Shown: positions 1 through 11,652, counted from the first letter of the stretch. The stretch is 64,000 nucleotides of DNA from Tretioscincus oriximinensis (GCA_022410635.1 JAJVDF010000302.1:166544-230543); one strand, 5' to 3'. Program-made: numbers and translations. Notes: generated from the letters alone by a model not told the origin.

Positions 1-275
1 TGAATGGCTCAGTCGTAAGAAGACAGTCTTCCATCTGGGAGATGGGGTTTCGAAGCCCTGTGTCAGATGTGGGGAGGGCTGAGCACCTTCCACTACTAGC
101 CTGCAGCTCTAGCCAACCCAGCTATTCAAAAGAGGTGCAAATTTGTAATTTGCATATCAATTGGATAAATGAGTACCATCATTAACTTGATGGGAAGATA
201 GAATAAAATGTAAGCCTTTGGGCAAAAATTAACCCTGTAAGAGCAAGGTATAAAAATTCGGTTCTTCTTCAAAAT
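1..275 (+). repeat. SINE-A, tRNA-derived, nearly full length
   Basis: The head resembles a tRNA with an A-box-like GGCTCAGTCG stretch and a B-box-like GGTTTCGAAGCC, followed by the SINE body and a tail ending in TTCTTCTTC. The same body recurs about eleven more times in the window in both orientations. The first few head bases are probably cut off by the window edge. Confidence 0.8.
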
Positions 276-505
276 CAATACTGAACTCATTTTCTTATCT
301 TATCTGGATGCTTAATTCCCATAGTTATTCATACCGAATGTCCACTCTGCAACTTTGGGGTCAAAACAAAAATACCCACTGCACTAACTTGAAGATTTGC
401 ACTTGTACATTTCTAGCTATTTCATATCACTGGAATATTCAGACTCTTGTGGAATAAGCCCATTGCTTGAGTTTAATGCAATGGGGTGGTGGTGGTGTTA
501 ACTTA

Positions 506-725
506 GAATCATAGAGTTGTAAGGGACCTCCAGGATCATCCAGGATGCAAGATTCATTAAATCATCCCAGTCAGATGACCATCTAGTCCCTGTTTTATGA
601 CTTCCAGTGAAGCCGAACTCACCACCTCCTGTTTCATTAGTTTAACACCCCGACTGTTAGAAAGTATTTTCTGATACCTAATCTAAATCTACTCCCTTGC
701 AGTTTCAGTTTCAACTTGCTCTTCC
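506..725 (-). repeat. CR1-A LINE 3' fragment
   Basis: It begins with the reversed 3' terminus (AGAATCATAGAG, then GGGACCTCCAGGATC) and runs into the end of the reverse-transcriptase reading frame (antisense TCTAATCTAAATCTACTCCC). This matches the other CR1-A copies, all of which lie on the minus strand here. Confidence 0.75.
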
Positions 726-1119
726 TCCTACCCCCTTCATATTCCTCCTTCCCTTTTTCCTTTCCTATTCCTTCCCTAATTTTGCCGCTGTGCAGAGCCA
801 GATTCCATGGCAACTGCTATCAGCCAATCTTGGAAGCCACTTACCATAAATCTGGCGGCAACATGCAAAATTAACGTATGCAATCTTGTGAAGTCGTATG
901 CAGTTGCATCCGGTCACATGAATTTGGGTATGGAACCGGAAGTGACATCATTCCAAATGTCCTTTCCAGAACCAGGGACCAGAAATGACATCATTAATTA
1001 TGTCATTTCTGGGGGTGGAACTAAAAATACAAAGAATCGTGGTATGAACACACGGGATGAGCATTCCACATACCTCGTACGAGAGAGGAAATTTTTTATA
1101 AAGCATCCTGAAGAAGAAG

Positions 1120-1262
1120 AAGAAAGCGATGATAACGAACTGGGTTCTTATACCCCGCTTTTCTCACTTTTCAAAGGGACTCAAAGCGGCAATGCTTGCT
1201 TTCAAAGAGCTGGGCTGGCTAGAGCATCTCGTTTCCTAAGAGACTGAGCTATTTGTGCCTGC
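1120..1262 (-). repeat. SINE-A fragment with GAA tail
   Basis: A GAAGAAGAAGAAAG tract leads into TGGGTTCTTATACCCCGC and the reversed SINE body. The middle of the body is deleted relative to other copies, with an abrupt join from AAAGCGGC to the head part. The reversed head ends at GAGCTATTTGTGCC. Confidence 0.75.
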
Positions 1263-2157
1263 AAAGACACCACTCCAAGCCCTGGGATTCATCCAAATAT
1301 CCAATCACAGAGCCATCAGGGATTGTTGTGACTCTAGAAAATATATATAAATACCCATCATTTCATTGTGTACCAAGCAAGGTAAAAACCTGGACTTGTC
1401 CGATATTTATGCCCTGCCTCAGAGAATGGGTGTCAATGGCACGACCTAAATAATATCCTGCAATTTCCCTTTCACCATCTGGAGGTGGCCTTACTGTCTT
1501 TGTCAACCCTCCTCACCAGAACTCATCCCAATTGCCATTTTGATTATTGTGGTTGAGGGGAGAAATGTAGCTGGAAGGCCAGTTCCAAGAAATGTCAACC
1601 CTCTGAAAGGACATCGGTCTTGTCATGTTTTTGAAAAGGTTTAATTTCGTACAGCCAGCAGAAAGATCCCTTTTGTTCCCGAGGCTTGTCGTCCTCAGTA
1701 TCAGCTTGTGTGTTGACTAACGCTAAAAAAAACACCCAACCAAAAACAAGATCAAGAGAGACAAAAGCTGAGTATGGGGGCGGGTTGTTGCTTGAGGTTG
1801 GCCAGCCAAGTTGCGATAGCTATGAAAAGCTAATGGAGAATAATGCCAACTGTGTGTTCTTTTTCGCATCTAATAATAGCTGCTCTGTCTGAACGCCTCA
1901 GAGCGGCGTTTAGATCAGGAGGGGGGGGGGGAATAGAAGGAAGAAGAAAACACACTCGTGATCTCAGCTGTGTCCTTAATAGCTGCAAGTGATACCCAGC
2001 TGCCTTCTCCACCAGGCAGCTCCCCTCGTTCAGCTGAGATCTTCTCCCTTGTGCCTGAATGGGGCCATTTGTACCTGCTTAAGGACCTAGTCTTAGAACT
2101 TACTGCCAGGTTGTAGCTCAGGGATAAGATGAAGTATAAACTAAACTGCCCTGAGAC
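1263..2157. other. RILPL1 intron sequence, no exon recognised
   Basis: AT-rich, apparently unique sequence with a poly-G run near 1920. Short open frames occur on both strands but none resembles the expected upstream RILPL1 exons. I see no RNA gene. Confidence 0.5.
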
Positions 2158-2202
2158 CTTCAGGAATAGGGTGGTATAGCAATGCAAATAAATAAATAAA
2201 AT
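2158..2202 (+). repeat. SINE or LINE 3' tail ending in AAATAAATAAATAAA
   Basis: CTGAGACCTTCAGGAATAGGG followed by an AAAT microsatellite is the common squamate retroposon tail. A related tail lies at 55137-55190. Confidence 0.5.
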
Positions 2203-2283
2203 GTTACGAGTTCCAAATGGCCATCAGGAAGATAAATTGACGGGCAGTTGCCTTGTTCCCGGCATCAATTTCATTACGTTGTA

Positions 2284-2576
2284 CAGTGGTACCTCGGTTC
2301 TCGAACGCCTTGAAAGTCGACCAAATCGGTGTTCGACCGGCAGATTCCAGAAACTTTTGTCCTGGAATCCGAACACCGATTTGGAACTCGAACTTCTTCG
2401 GCGTTCTTTCGGCCAGGCACGCCTTGCGGACGTCATCAGAGTGCGTTTTTTCGGCCCGGCGCACCTTGCTGACGTCATCAGTGTGCGTTTTTTCGGCCCG
2501 GCGCGCCTTGCTTCGGTTCTCGAACAAATTGGTTCTCGACCGGAACGAATTGTGTTCGAGAACCGAGGTACCACTG
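2284..2576. mobile_element. MITE with 23-bp perfect TIRs and TA target site (Tc1/mariner-type)
   Basis: The terminal inverted repeats at 2284-2306 and 2554-2576 (starting CAGTGGTACCTCGG) are perfect. TA flanks both ends (2282-2283 and 2577-2578), the target duplication of the Tc1/mariner/pogo superfamily. The 293-bp element has no transposase. The interior holds two roughly 42-bp direct repeats rich in CG, one carrying the full palindrome TGACGTCA at 2470-2477. Confidence 0.88.
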
Positions 2577-2617
2577 TATATCATATCCTCCATTTAATCC
2601 CTTTGATTTGTTGATTA

Positions 2618-2985
2618 AGAGACTAAAAGGAGCCAGAGGCCATCTAGTCCAGTCACACCCAATGGCCCACCAATTGCACCTGGGCAGTCTCAAGCAGAAG
2701 GAGGCAAAACCCTCATCTGTTCTCAACTCTTGGAACTGGGATTGTGTTGATGATGGCAGGCCCCATTATTCTACACTGGCTTGTGGATGACCCAAATGGG
2801 GTCTGCCATGGTCTACACAGGTCCACCAATTGCACCTGAGTGATCTTAAGCAGCAGAAGGCAAAGCTTTAACCTGTTCCTGACTCCCTGCAACTGGCATT
2901 TCAGGAGATCCATCCTGTAGCTGAAATACTTGGTTTTCATTAATTGACCTAATCCTGTCTTAAAGCTATCTACCATAGGCTGTTA
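2618..2985 (-). repeat. CR1-B LINE 3' fragments
   Basis: Reversed CR1-B 3' UTR: AGAGGCCATCTAGTCCAG, CCACCAATTGCACCTGGGCAG, then AATCCTGTCTTAAAGCTATC. The motif set occurs twice, so two overlapping or rearranged fragments are likely. Confidence 0.65.
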
Positions 2986-4433
2986 ATATGGTAGCTAGGC
3001 TGTTAGCTACCGTTAGAACAGCTAGAGAACATTTTCCAGAATATCTGTTGGAATTTTGAGGGGTCGTTGTGGGCACCATTTTGTTTTGTTTGCTTCTTCC
3101 CACACACACTCAACAGTGAATGGGGGAATAAGGGGCTCTATGCATATAAAAGGAAAGCGTTAGCGATATTTGCTGCTAGTTGAATAAGCCTGTTGCCTGT
3201 CTCCTCTGCAATGGGCTCTTTCTTTCCGCTCATCTTCCTCCTCCCCTGCCCCCTCATCTTTCTCCTGCTCCTCCATCTCCTTCTATTTCTCCCTCCTCCT
3301 TCCTGATTCTCTCCTCCTTCCTCCTATCTCCACTTCCTCCCTCTTCTTCTCTTCCTGCCCCCCCCCCCCCCCCCAGATCCTCCTGTCTTTTCTGCACCTT
3401 TGTCTTCCTGCCTTCCTGTTCCTTTCCCTTATCTTCGTCTCGGTCGGTTCTTTCAATTGTTCTATTAATATGAAGATTTGAAGGCTGCCTTAGATAACTA
3501 AGAATCCCCCCCCCTCCAACCACTGCGCTTTCACACGCCCTCTGTATAAATACTCCCTGGTTAATGAATCTCTCATTCTCTTGCTTGATTCAGTTTATTT
3601 TCATTTCTGTTTTGTGTGCTTTGGAATATCTTACTCATGTCTCTCTTATGTCTGTCCTTTCCCAACCAGGATCTTTACAGCTATAATGCCCATGGTAGCT
3701 TCTGGACTGATCCTTGATGATCCCACATTGCAGCCAATAAGACGACTTATGTCCCTTGTAGGATTTTTTTAAAATAAAAATAAATGTTTACGTCGCTTAT
3801 GCATGATGTGTGGCTATTCCCCACTTTTTAACCCCGGCTGTATTCTCATCGGCTCCCTGTGGGATCATAGAATCTTATTTTCGATAAGTAGCCAGTCAGA
3901 GTGCTCCTTTGCTGCCAATTATTCACCTAGAAACCTGTCTTATTTTGCATTTTCACCTTATTCCAAATTGGGTAACTCCAGGAATTTGGTTATCGTTGGA
4001 TGACACCAACTATTTATCCAGGCCAGGTCACCAAAGGACCCCAGAAATTACTACAATTAGCAAGCTTGCTGTGAGCCAGTTTGGTGTAGTCTCTCAGCCC
4101 CACCTACTCCACAGGGTGTCTGTTGTGGAGAAAGCAACAAGTAATAAACAAATAATAACAAATCACAATCCATGAATAGTTGTTTATTAACTGCATTAGT
4201 ATTACCACTCTTGAGATTTCAGAGTGGTTTCCAGAACAAACTAACTACCAATATTGCAGTAAAAATACAATTCATTTTACATAGTTGGACCACCACTGGG
4301 AGTTGATAGAAATGGATGGATGGATGAACAAATAATTGATTGAATGAATCATAATGATAGACCTAATGGAGGTTCTTCAAAGCTTCCATTCCTTTTCTTC
4401 CATTCCTATCTTTGATCTCAATCAGCATCTTAT
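2986..4433. other. RILPL1 intron, low-complexity and unique sequence
   Basis: Holds a strongly pyrimidine-rich tract at 3220-3475 (CCT/TCC with a C14 run near 3360) and a short SINE-B-like piece near 4075-4135 (GTCTCTCAGCCCCACCTAC). The rest shows no recognisable gene or repeat. Confidence 0.5.
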
Positions 4434-4680
4434 TTGTTTATTTATTTATTTGTACTTTTACCCTGCCCTATATCCAGGGATCTCGGGGTGGCCAACCAAA
4501 GGGCGGTTGCTTTCTCCACAACAGACGCCCTGTGAAGTAAGCGGGCCTCAGAGAGTTCTAAAGAACTGACTGGCCCAAGGACACCCATCTGGCTTCATGG
4601 AAGAGAGTGGAATCAAACAGGAAGGCAACTAGATAAGAATCCAATACTCTGGCCACTACATCAAACTGCCTCTTTGCAAG
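4434..4680 (-). repeat. SINE-B, tRNA-derived
   Basis: It starts with a TTTATTTATTTATTTGTA tail, then a CCCTGCCCTATATCC body, and ends in the reversed tRNA-like head where TGGCCACTACA mirrors the A box. The same structure occurs at 6697-6958. Confidence 0.75.
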
Positions 4681-4875
4681 GGGATCTTTCCTAGTGTCCG
4701 TCCCACACTAGCAATAACCTGTGGAGAATTTCCAGCTCATTTGGTATTCCTGGACAACTTCTTCCAAGGTCTACAGATCCCACTCACCATAGCTTGCTAG
4801 CAGAGATTCCATGCTGATCAAGTTGCATCCTCTCAGGGTAACTCCAGGCTATTCCAGCTTTTCCTAATTGGTAGT

Positions 4876-5515
4876 ACAGGTGATACCTCTTTATAACAAA
4901 CTAAAATGTGTACGTTATAACGAAACTTTGTTATACTGAAACCAATGCAAAAAATGACTTAAACAAGTTATCATGTTAACACGTTTTTAAATACCAGAAA
5001 CCATTGCAAAAATGACTTTAATACACTTTTAGAGGCCAGAAACCATTGCAAGAACTATTTTAAATTTGTCCCCACTGAGCCTTATTCTGGGCTGTATCTC
5101 ATTCAGGGCCTGCTATAGTCTACACTAGCATGTGAATGTCAGGCTCCTATTCCAAGATACAGCCCAGAATGAGACTCATTGGGAACAACCTAGATTCTTT
5201 CAGTCTTAACGCACTTCATGACCTTCAGCCTTTTCTTGCAAACTACTTTCCTTACCATCTTCTGTCTCGCCAGGGTAAATGTATTTACGCTACTTTTACC
5301 TAAAATCCAATCTGTCAGATTCTAAGGATTTAATCCTACCATTCATTGGTGGTTTTGAAAGTCTTTGCTGTTGCTTTAGAAATTTTATTCTGTACTAAAT
5401 GCCCCTCTTGCACGTCAGTTTGTTATAACAGGGTCTTGAAGAATAGGCAGAGGCACAGAAATTAGTTTGTTACACTGAAACAACAAGGTTTGATGTAGCA
5501 GGGGCATTTTTATAT
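4876..5515. mobile_element. Degenerate DNA-transposon-like element, copy 1, with an H2 hairpin inside
   Basis: It opens with ACAGGTGATACCTCTTTATA and repeats TTATAACGAAAC and GTTATACTGAAACC motifs. Related TTGTTACACTGAAACAAC occurs at the far end. A second copy at 33753-34010 has the same start and the same internal H2 hairpin. The superfamily is uncertain; the terminus resembles pogo/Tigger-type elements. Confidence 0.45.
5068..5200. mobile_element. H2 hairpin MITE
   Basis: The left arm CCCACTGAGCCTTATTCTGG and the right arm (AGATACAGCCCAGAATGAGA...) are near-perfect inverted complements over about 30 bp, with about 70 bp between them. Other copies lie at 52418-52555 and 63443-63572, with a half copy at 33930-33990. 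Confidence 0.6.
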
Positions 5516-5520
5516 TACAT

Positions 5521-6195
5521 AAGAACATAGGAGCTGTGCTGAATCGAGCCGGAGCCCATCTACTCCAGCAATTGCACCTGGGCAGTCTGGAACAGAAGAA
5601 GGCAAAATCTTCAACTGTTCTGAACGCCCTGCAAATGATATTTCAGGAGTCCTGCCTGTTGCTCCATCTCAGGGGGCATTAAGACATCCATCCTAGAAGC
5701 TGTTTATTCCCTTGGCTTCCATGAGCTTGTCTAATCCTGTCTTAAAGCTATCCAGGCTGCTAGCTGCCACCACCTCTTCTGGAAATAAATGCTACAGGCT
5801 GATGACCCTCTGGGTGAAAAAAATACTTTCCCTTGTCTGTCCTCACTCTTCTGCCCATCAGATTCAAGGAATGCCCCCTGGTCCTAGTGTTGTGCGATAG
5901 AGAAAACATTTTTTCTCTATTCACCCTGTCCATCCTGTGTATGATTTTATACACTTCCATCAAATCACCTCTCAAACGCTGTCTTTCGAGGCTGAAGAGT
6001 CCCAAACGTTGCAGCCTTTCATTAAGGGAGGTGCTCCAGCCCTTCAGTAATTCTTGATTCCCTTTTCTGCACCTTCTCTAGTTCCACAATATCTTTTGTG
6101 AGATATGTTGACCAGAACTGTACACAGTACTCCAAATGGGGCCTCACCACAGATTTATAAATTTGTTTGTTACATTGAGAATTTCATTAGGTTCT
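5521..6195 (-). repeat. CR1-B LINE, 3' UTR plus C-terminal RT region
   Basis: Reading on the minus strand, the frame encodes the CR1-like C-terminal block with MDRVNREKMFSLSHNTRTRG and LMGRRVRTDKGKYFF, broken by frame changes. The 3' UTR and terminal AAGAACATAGGAG end lie at 5521. A 5'-truncated, dead copy. Confidence 0.85.
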
Positions 6196-6696
6196 TTATA
6201 AAGAGGTTCCCACCTATATTTGTCAACACTTTGGTTTGTGATCAGTCTTCCATTGTGGCTGCTGCTAGTGAAGGACGTGGGTGTGGTCCTCTACAGAAAT
6301 ATCCTACAATTGGTCTAATTTTCATATAAGCAGCATATTAATCACTAATGCCCTTTAATCCTGCTTTTGAATTCTGCCTACTAACAGAATGCAATCGGAT
6401 TTGGGGGCTTCATAAATACATACTTTGATTTGCAGCAGGTGAAATATTTGCATGCCCTGATTATGCCGAGATTCAGTTTTGGGGGGGAAAAATTGGACCG
6501 GCTTATTGGCACTGGACAGTGAAGGTGCTTCTAAACCAGAAGTACTGCATGGTCCTCCAGATGTTGTAGAGTGATACCTCTCATAATTCTTTGCTTTCTG
6601 GGCTTCGTAGTTCAGTAGCATCTATTCTTTCTGCTGCCAAGCACTGTCTGGGGAAAATATAGGTTTTTAGATACGTAACTGCACCCATTAGAGTAC

Positions 6697-6958
6697 TATT
6701 TATTTATCTATTTATTTATTTGTATTTATATCCCGCCCTATACCCGAAGGTCTCGGGGCGGCCTACCATAGGGTGGCCCACATGGCTTTTGTTGCTTTGT
6801 CCACAACAGATACCCTGTGGAGTAGGTGGGGCTGAGAGAGTTCAAAGAACTGTGATTGGCCCAAGGTCACCCAGCTGGCTTCATGGAGGAGTGGGGAATC
6901 GAACCGGGAGACTTTCAGATAAGAGTCCCACACTCTAACCACTACACCAAACTGTCCT
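6697..6958 (-). repeat. SINE-B, tRNA-derived, near full length
   Basis: TATTTATTTATTTGTATTTA tail, CCCGCCCTATACCCGAAGG body, then the reversed tRNA head with GGGAATCGAACCGGGAGAC (B box) and CACTCTAACCACTACACCAA (A box region). Confidence 0.85.
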
Positions 6959-7799
6959 TAGGTTCTTCCACTTGCACGTGATTTGACGTTCCTACGCTCA
7001 AATGCTCAACGTTCAAATGCTCCTGTTGTGTTTGCATTCTAAATCTATATTTCACACTATAACTCACGAAAGGTCACAGCACTCTGATTCTGTGTCCCTG
7101 ACCACCATCCAGAGACCCCACCTGTGCAAACTTCTGCTGTCTCCTTCTAGGCCCACTTACCTGCTGTGGTGTGATTGGGGCTGTATCCACACAGCGCTTG
7201 TTTATTCCGGATTTTGCCGATAATCCGGTTAATCGGTTTTCCGGCTTTAAAGTGCTGCATTCACACCTTTACAGTTTATTCTTGATTTTGTCATTCTGAC
7301 AGTTCTTGCCAAACGGGATGTCCCGGTCATGTGACCCCGCCTCTCCTGGCAACCATTTTGTTTGCTGGTTGTCAAGAGGAAGTGCCATAATCCCTCCTCC
7401 CAAATGCTATTGGTTAGTCTGCTATCAATATCAGTATTGGGCTTCTTCACACAGACAAGGGAAAGTTTACGAGAATGTAAACATCAACATTCTTAGTTTC
7501 GTGCTAAAAATTATCCACACAGTTTAGCCCTTCTGATTTAGCCCTCTGTCCCGATTTGAGAACTGCCTTCCCTGATTGAGCAATAATCCAGATAACTGGC
7601 TTGAAATCCCATATTCAGCCGGTTTATGTAACAGGCTGAAGAGGCAAATGCAATAGAAATTTGACTGGTTAGAAGTCAAATAAGTCCTAGATGTAATCTA
7701 GAATAATGCCCAGTGCGGAAAGGATTTCAAGCTTGATTCACGTCTACTTGCCTTAATCTACTTTAGTAGAAGTGGCTTGGCTTAATCAGTCTCAAGACT
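6959..7799. other. RILPL1 intron, no gene seen
   Basis: Mostly unique-looking sequence. Short inverted motifs around 7200-7250 (ATTCCGGAT, AATCCGG) suggest a degraded MITE, but I could not fix its ends. Confidence 0.4.
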
Positions 7800-8018
7800 A
7801 GATTTCTAGTCTAGATCAGAGCCCACCTAGACCAGCCTACTGTCTTACACAGTGGTCCAATTGCACCTGGGCAGTCTCAAGTAGAAAAAAAGCAAACTCC
7901 TCACCTGTTCTTGACTCCCTGCAAATGATATTTCAGGAATTCAACCTGTTTTTGCATCCTAATAGTTCTCCCATGAATTTATCTAATCCTACATGGAAGC
8001 TACCCAGGCTGCTAGGAG
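7800..8018 (-). repeat. CR1-B LINE 3' UTR fragment
   Basis: GAGCCCACCTAGACCAGCC, AATTGCACCTGGGCAGTC and ATCTAATCCTACATGGAAGC follow the CR1-B 3' UTR order, reversed. Confidence 0.7.
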
Positions 8019-8024
8019 GTGAAC

Positions 8025-8125
8025 AAGAAAAAGGTAGGCAGCATGAGCTTTTACAGACAAGTCTACTTCTTCAAAAATAGCACCTGCAGAAGTAGACTTG
8101 TACAAAAGCTCATCTTGCCTACCTT
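8025..8125. mobile_element. H1 hairpin MITE, two-armed copy
   Basis: Arms of about 38 bp: AGGTAGGCAGCATGAGC on the left is answered by GCTCATCTTGCCTACCT on the right, with the AAGTCTACTTCTTC/GAAGTAGACTTGT pair near the short loop. The same arm recurs singly and in tandem elsewhere (29360, 34050, 42640, 60060, 61600). Confidence 0.75.
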
Positions 8126-8269
8126 TGCTGGATATCTTAGGATCCAAAATGGATTACTGCACCTGTGCAAACAGGACCTAAGACAGATAATTTGTACATA
8201 TAATAAAACGCGTACCAAAGAGTCCGTGGTACAGCAACAGGGCTTGGAACTTCGGCAGCCTTCAGAGAG

Positions 8270-8525
8270 GAAGGGAGGAACTTATGAAGGGAGGCACAAG
8301 CAGGAAAAACAGAAAGGGAGAAGGAAAGGAAAAACAAAGGAAGAAAATGGATGAAAGATGGAAGGGAAGGAAAGAAGATAAAAAGGGAAGAAAAAAGGTA
8401 AAGAAGAAAAAAGGAAATAAAGAAGGAAAGGAAAACGAAGAAAGAACAAGTGAAAGGGATGAGAGGGGCAAGGAAGGGAGGGAGTGGGTGAAAGCATGAA
8501 TGGGAGCAAGGGGGAGAAGGGACTA
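8270..8525. repeat. GA-rich low-complexity tract
   Basis: About 250 bp of almost pure purine on the plus strand (GGAAGGAAAGAAG-type). The long open frames seen here on both strands are low-complexity artefacts. Confidence 0.85.
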
Positions 8526-9034
8526 GAACCCATTACCCATAATGCAACGGGCTAATTCCACTAGTCAAGCTAATAATGTGGATTATGGCAGCTAAATGCA
8601 AATCATGCCTGAACTGCCTAAAGCAGATCAAAATTATCCCAAATTGCTCAATGTCAAGTATGTTTGACATTGGCTAATAACGTTGCTTTTTTGCTTATTA
8701 GTATATTATTAATTTAGAAGCAGCAGAACTTGAATACATTCACAAGTTCCAGGCCATCAGCAAAGGACTTAACAGAGACAATGGTTTCCTGGCCAACTAT
8801 ACATTTTTATGACACCTGTTAAGTATTTGATTGATTCTCTAGCAGACATTGCCCCTTGTTGCCCCAAGGACTTTTTCACATAAGAGGATTAGTTCCTGCT
8901 ATTCACCTGTCTTTTTAAGGAGATTAGTTCCTGCTATTCACCTGCAATTCAACACCTCCCTACAGTTGCATATGCTTTGTCTTCTCCCATACACATTTCC
9001 CTATAAATACCTGACCCTGGCATTAGTCCCTCAG

Positions 9035-9160
9035 CATCTGAAGAAGTAGACCTGTCTACGAAAGCTTCTGTCAACCACTTTTCTCAAATTAGTCTCAAAG
9101 TGCTGCTAGCCCCTTTGCTGGACTTTCTGCTAGACTAACACGGCTATTTCTCTGATATTA
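9035..9160. mobile_element. H1 hairpin MITE, single arm
   Basis: ATCTGAAGAAGTAGACCTGT, then CTCAAAGTGCTGCTAGC and AGACTAACACGGCTATTTCT. This matches the right arm of the two-armed copy at 34050-34280. It ends about 90 bp before the RILPL1 exon. Confidence 0.65.
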
Positions 9161-9250
9161 ATTTGGAATCATTCTCTTGCTGTTTTAAGGCCTTAACCTC
9201 TCTTTATTTTTGTCTTTGTCTTTTTATATATGTGTGTGTTCTACGGGAAG

Positions 9251-9395
9251 GTTTAGCTTCTTTTCCCGGGATAAGAAGAGAATGGCAACAACGCAGAGAA
9301 ACGCCTCCTTTCACGGTTCCTTTGGCGAATGGGCCGACTCCAACAAGGACGATGTGTACACGGAACAAGGCCTAGAGGCCCTGCAGCACCTTTGA
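9251..9395 (+). CDS. RILPL1: RILP-like protein 1, last coding exon (partial gene)
   Basis: This is the C-terminal exon of RILPL1, a centrosomal and ciliary Rab effector. From established knowledge, its RH2 domain binds LRRK2-phosphorylated Rab8/Rab10. The exon follows an acceptor AG at 9249-9250 behind a T-rich tract. Its first G completes a Leu codon begun in the previous exon. It then encodes FSFFSRDKKRMATTQRN, a WAD segment and the terminal YTEQGLEALQHL before TGA (9393-9395). The end is close to the mammalian RILPL1 C terminus as I remember it. RILPL2 has its last intron at the same codon and phase, so the paralogues share this exon boundary. I could not find the earlier RILPL1 exons in 1-9250; they probably lie upstream of the window, on the same strand. 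High confidence in identity. Confidence 0.93.
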
Positions 9396-10884
9396 CTGGG
9401 ACCCCAAGGGAGCCCGAGTTGCTATGGTAACGGGACGGGCAAAAACACTAACGAATTCCTGGCACCTGGGCACGGTCTCCCTCAACACCCCTTCCCTTTG
9501 CCTTGCACTTTCCTTAGCCAGCTTAGGGATTTGTTCTTCCAAGGGGGGATTCCCTGCTTCTGAGGCCCTGCACTCCGAAAATAACTCTTTTCTAGCCAGC
9601 CGCTTTATACGCTCTGGTGGTCAATCTTCTTCGCTAGCTCGCGGGTCACGTGATTTCAGGGCTGTTCCGTTTGTGGTTCTCCAAGAATTTGTTTTGGGAC
9701 TTGAGCTCCCCTCTTTCCTGTTCTCAGAATTCTATGCCAGTCCGTTGGAACTGGGAACTGCGGTTCTGGGGCAAGATGAAGGACCCACCAGATGGCTGCA
9801 TTGTTACCCTCATTTCACTAAAACAATTCAACACACACACAGACACCCCAGGAAACAAACAAACATCTTTTGCCATTATTGGAGATGATTGCCCCCAAAG
9901 ACTCCTTGTCCAGTTTAGAGGCAAAGAAGGGCCAATGCTTTCTTCCTGGGGGCACGTTTAGTAATGGCAGGTGTGTTTGAAGGATGGTCATGTTTGCAGC
10001 ACAAAAATAATCCTTTCTGGGGGGAAAACCAACAGGTGAAGACGAAGACCCGAGCTGGTTTACCTTTCAAGAGAATCAGGACTGTGTGTTTTAGGGTTAT
10101 TTATAGTGCCTGAAAGCATGATGTGCGAGGTGATAGGTGCCTTGTGGTTTTTTGCTATGAATTCTCTGACATACTAACAGATACTAAGTACCTAAATCCA
10201 TGTTAATGCTTTTCAAAATATATATATATATATAATATTTATAATAATAACAATATCCTTTCACCTTAGCCTCCCTTCCCATCATTCCAAAAGTGATCTT
10301 CTTCACAAATAGCACAGGTCTCAAAAGCTTTGGGAACAATTGCCTTTCGACATTTTAAGTCCTGCAAGTTTGCTCTGGGGTTCCTCAGATATTTCTGTAT
10401 CTCATCTTCCTTAATTCCACTGGCCAACGTGGGTAAAGGTTTATGGGAGTTGCGGTTCAGCATCAGTTGGGCAAACCATAGTTTAGCTGGTTACCTTGGG
10501 GCAATAAATTCGCTACAGGTGTCACCCATCTCAGGTAGTTGGCGTCTACACGTAAATGGCAGGCTCCCCTTTCAGAAGAAAGTTGATTCCAAAACTCACG
10601 TCCCCTTACCTGAAAATCGGTGTGGTTTTTTTAGCTTCGTTCCTACTAAGATCGAATTAAAGGTCAAATTGGTTCAATCTCAAATTTTTCCCTTTGCAAG
10701 AGGTTCAGTATGATTCCAACCCCTGTGAATTTGGATTAAGTGGGGTGTGTTTGCTTGGTTTGTTTGAACCCAACTTTGCTGAGAATTCAAACCCTGTTTT
10801 CGAATGGGCAGGGTGTTCAGTTTGAATCTGAATCAAATTTGGCATATCTCTAGGATCAAACCAAAACTGCTGTTAAAATTGCAG
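9396..10884. other. RILPL1: RILPL1 3' UTR and downstream sequence
   Basis: No other gene is recognised. The first several hundred bases after the stop must be 3' UTR. I see no convincing AATAAA close by, so the transcript end is not placed. A short TA repeat lies near 10218-10236. Confidence 0.5.
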
Positions 10885-11135
10885 TCAAGGGAACCACCCT
10901 CTGGGCGAACAAATACTTTTTCCCTTCTCTGTTCTACCTCCCCTGCCTATCACCATTTCATCTTTTCCACCCCATACATGGTTTTATATCCTTCGATCAG
11001 ATCACTTCTTAAACACTGTCTTTCGAAGCTGAAGAGGCCCAGATGTTGCAGCCTGGTTCCTTAAGGGAGCTGCCCCTGCCCCTTCATCATTCTTGTTGCC
11101 CTTTTTTGCACCTTCTCTAGTACACACATTTCTGA
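10885..11135 (-). repeat. CR1-B LINE fragment
   Basis: ACCACCCTCTGGGCGAACAA through TCGATCAGATCACTTCTTAA and GCACCTTCTCTAGTACAC is the reversed C-terminal RT coding region, with deletions. Confidence 0.75.
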
Positions 11136-11562
11136 GGCTGACCGAACTTTTGTTACCAGTGTTGTTAACAGTCTTCTCCTGCATGACAGCGCAAAGCTTT
11201 TATCTCTTCCCGTTAGTAAGCATGGAAGAAAATCCAACAGAAAGCTGCTTTGGTTTAAACAGGGCATATAGGTAGATGCTGTGCAACGCTTTTGAAGTAT
11301 CTTAAAATACGTTGATATACAGCTTTGTGTAAGGACTCCAGAAACCGCTTGATTATTTATTTTTTTAAAGAGGAAAAAGTGCCATTTTAGACAGGAGCTC
11401 CCAATTATACCCTGGCCACTAAATACTACCAAAATTGACCCTTGTTTTATTACACTTTCTCCATTTCTGCTATCCAAATGATGGGGAAAACCCCTCTGAA
11501 ATTTAAGAAATCGTCTCCCAAGGGGCTCAGATGCTCAGGGAAGACTGAAACCGCCCATTTCA

Positions 11563-11652
11563 ATCTGGTGTAGTGGTTAGAGTGTCAGACTCTTTATCTG
11601 GAAGGTCTTCCAGCTCAATTCTGCATCCCTCCATGAAAATCCAGCTGGGTGA
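11563..11652 (+). repeat. SINE-B tRNA-like head, truncated
   Basis: CTGGTGTAGTGGTTAGAGTG is the A-box region, followed by CAGCTCAATTCTGCATCCC. The body is cut by the CR1-A insertion immediately downstream. Confidence 0.65.

Noticed and set aside
970..1020. Palindrome AGAAATGACAT...ATGTCATTTCT as a binding site
   Set aside because: An 11-bp inverted repeat in AT-rich DNA without other support; likely chance.
8137..8533. Phe/Ser/Pro-rich and Lys-rich frames
   Set aside because: Low-complexity purine tract; no homology or splice structure.
1..9250. Penultimate RILPL1 exon (residues before the terminal Leu)
   Set aside because: I searched for an exon ending in an Ile-Lys/Arg-Arg-Leu type sequence before a donor and found none; it probably lies left of the window.
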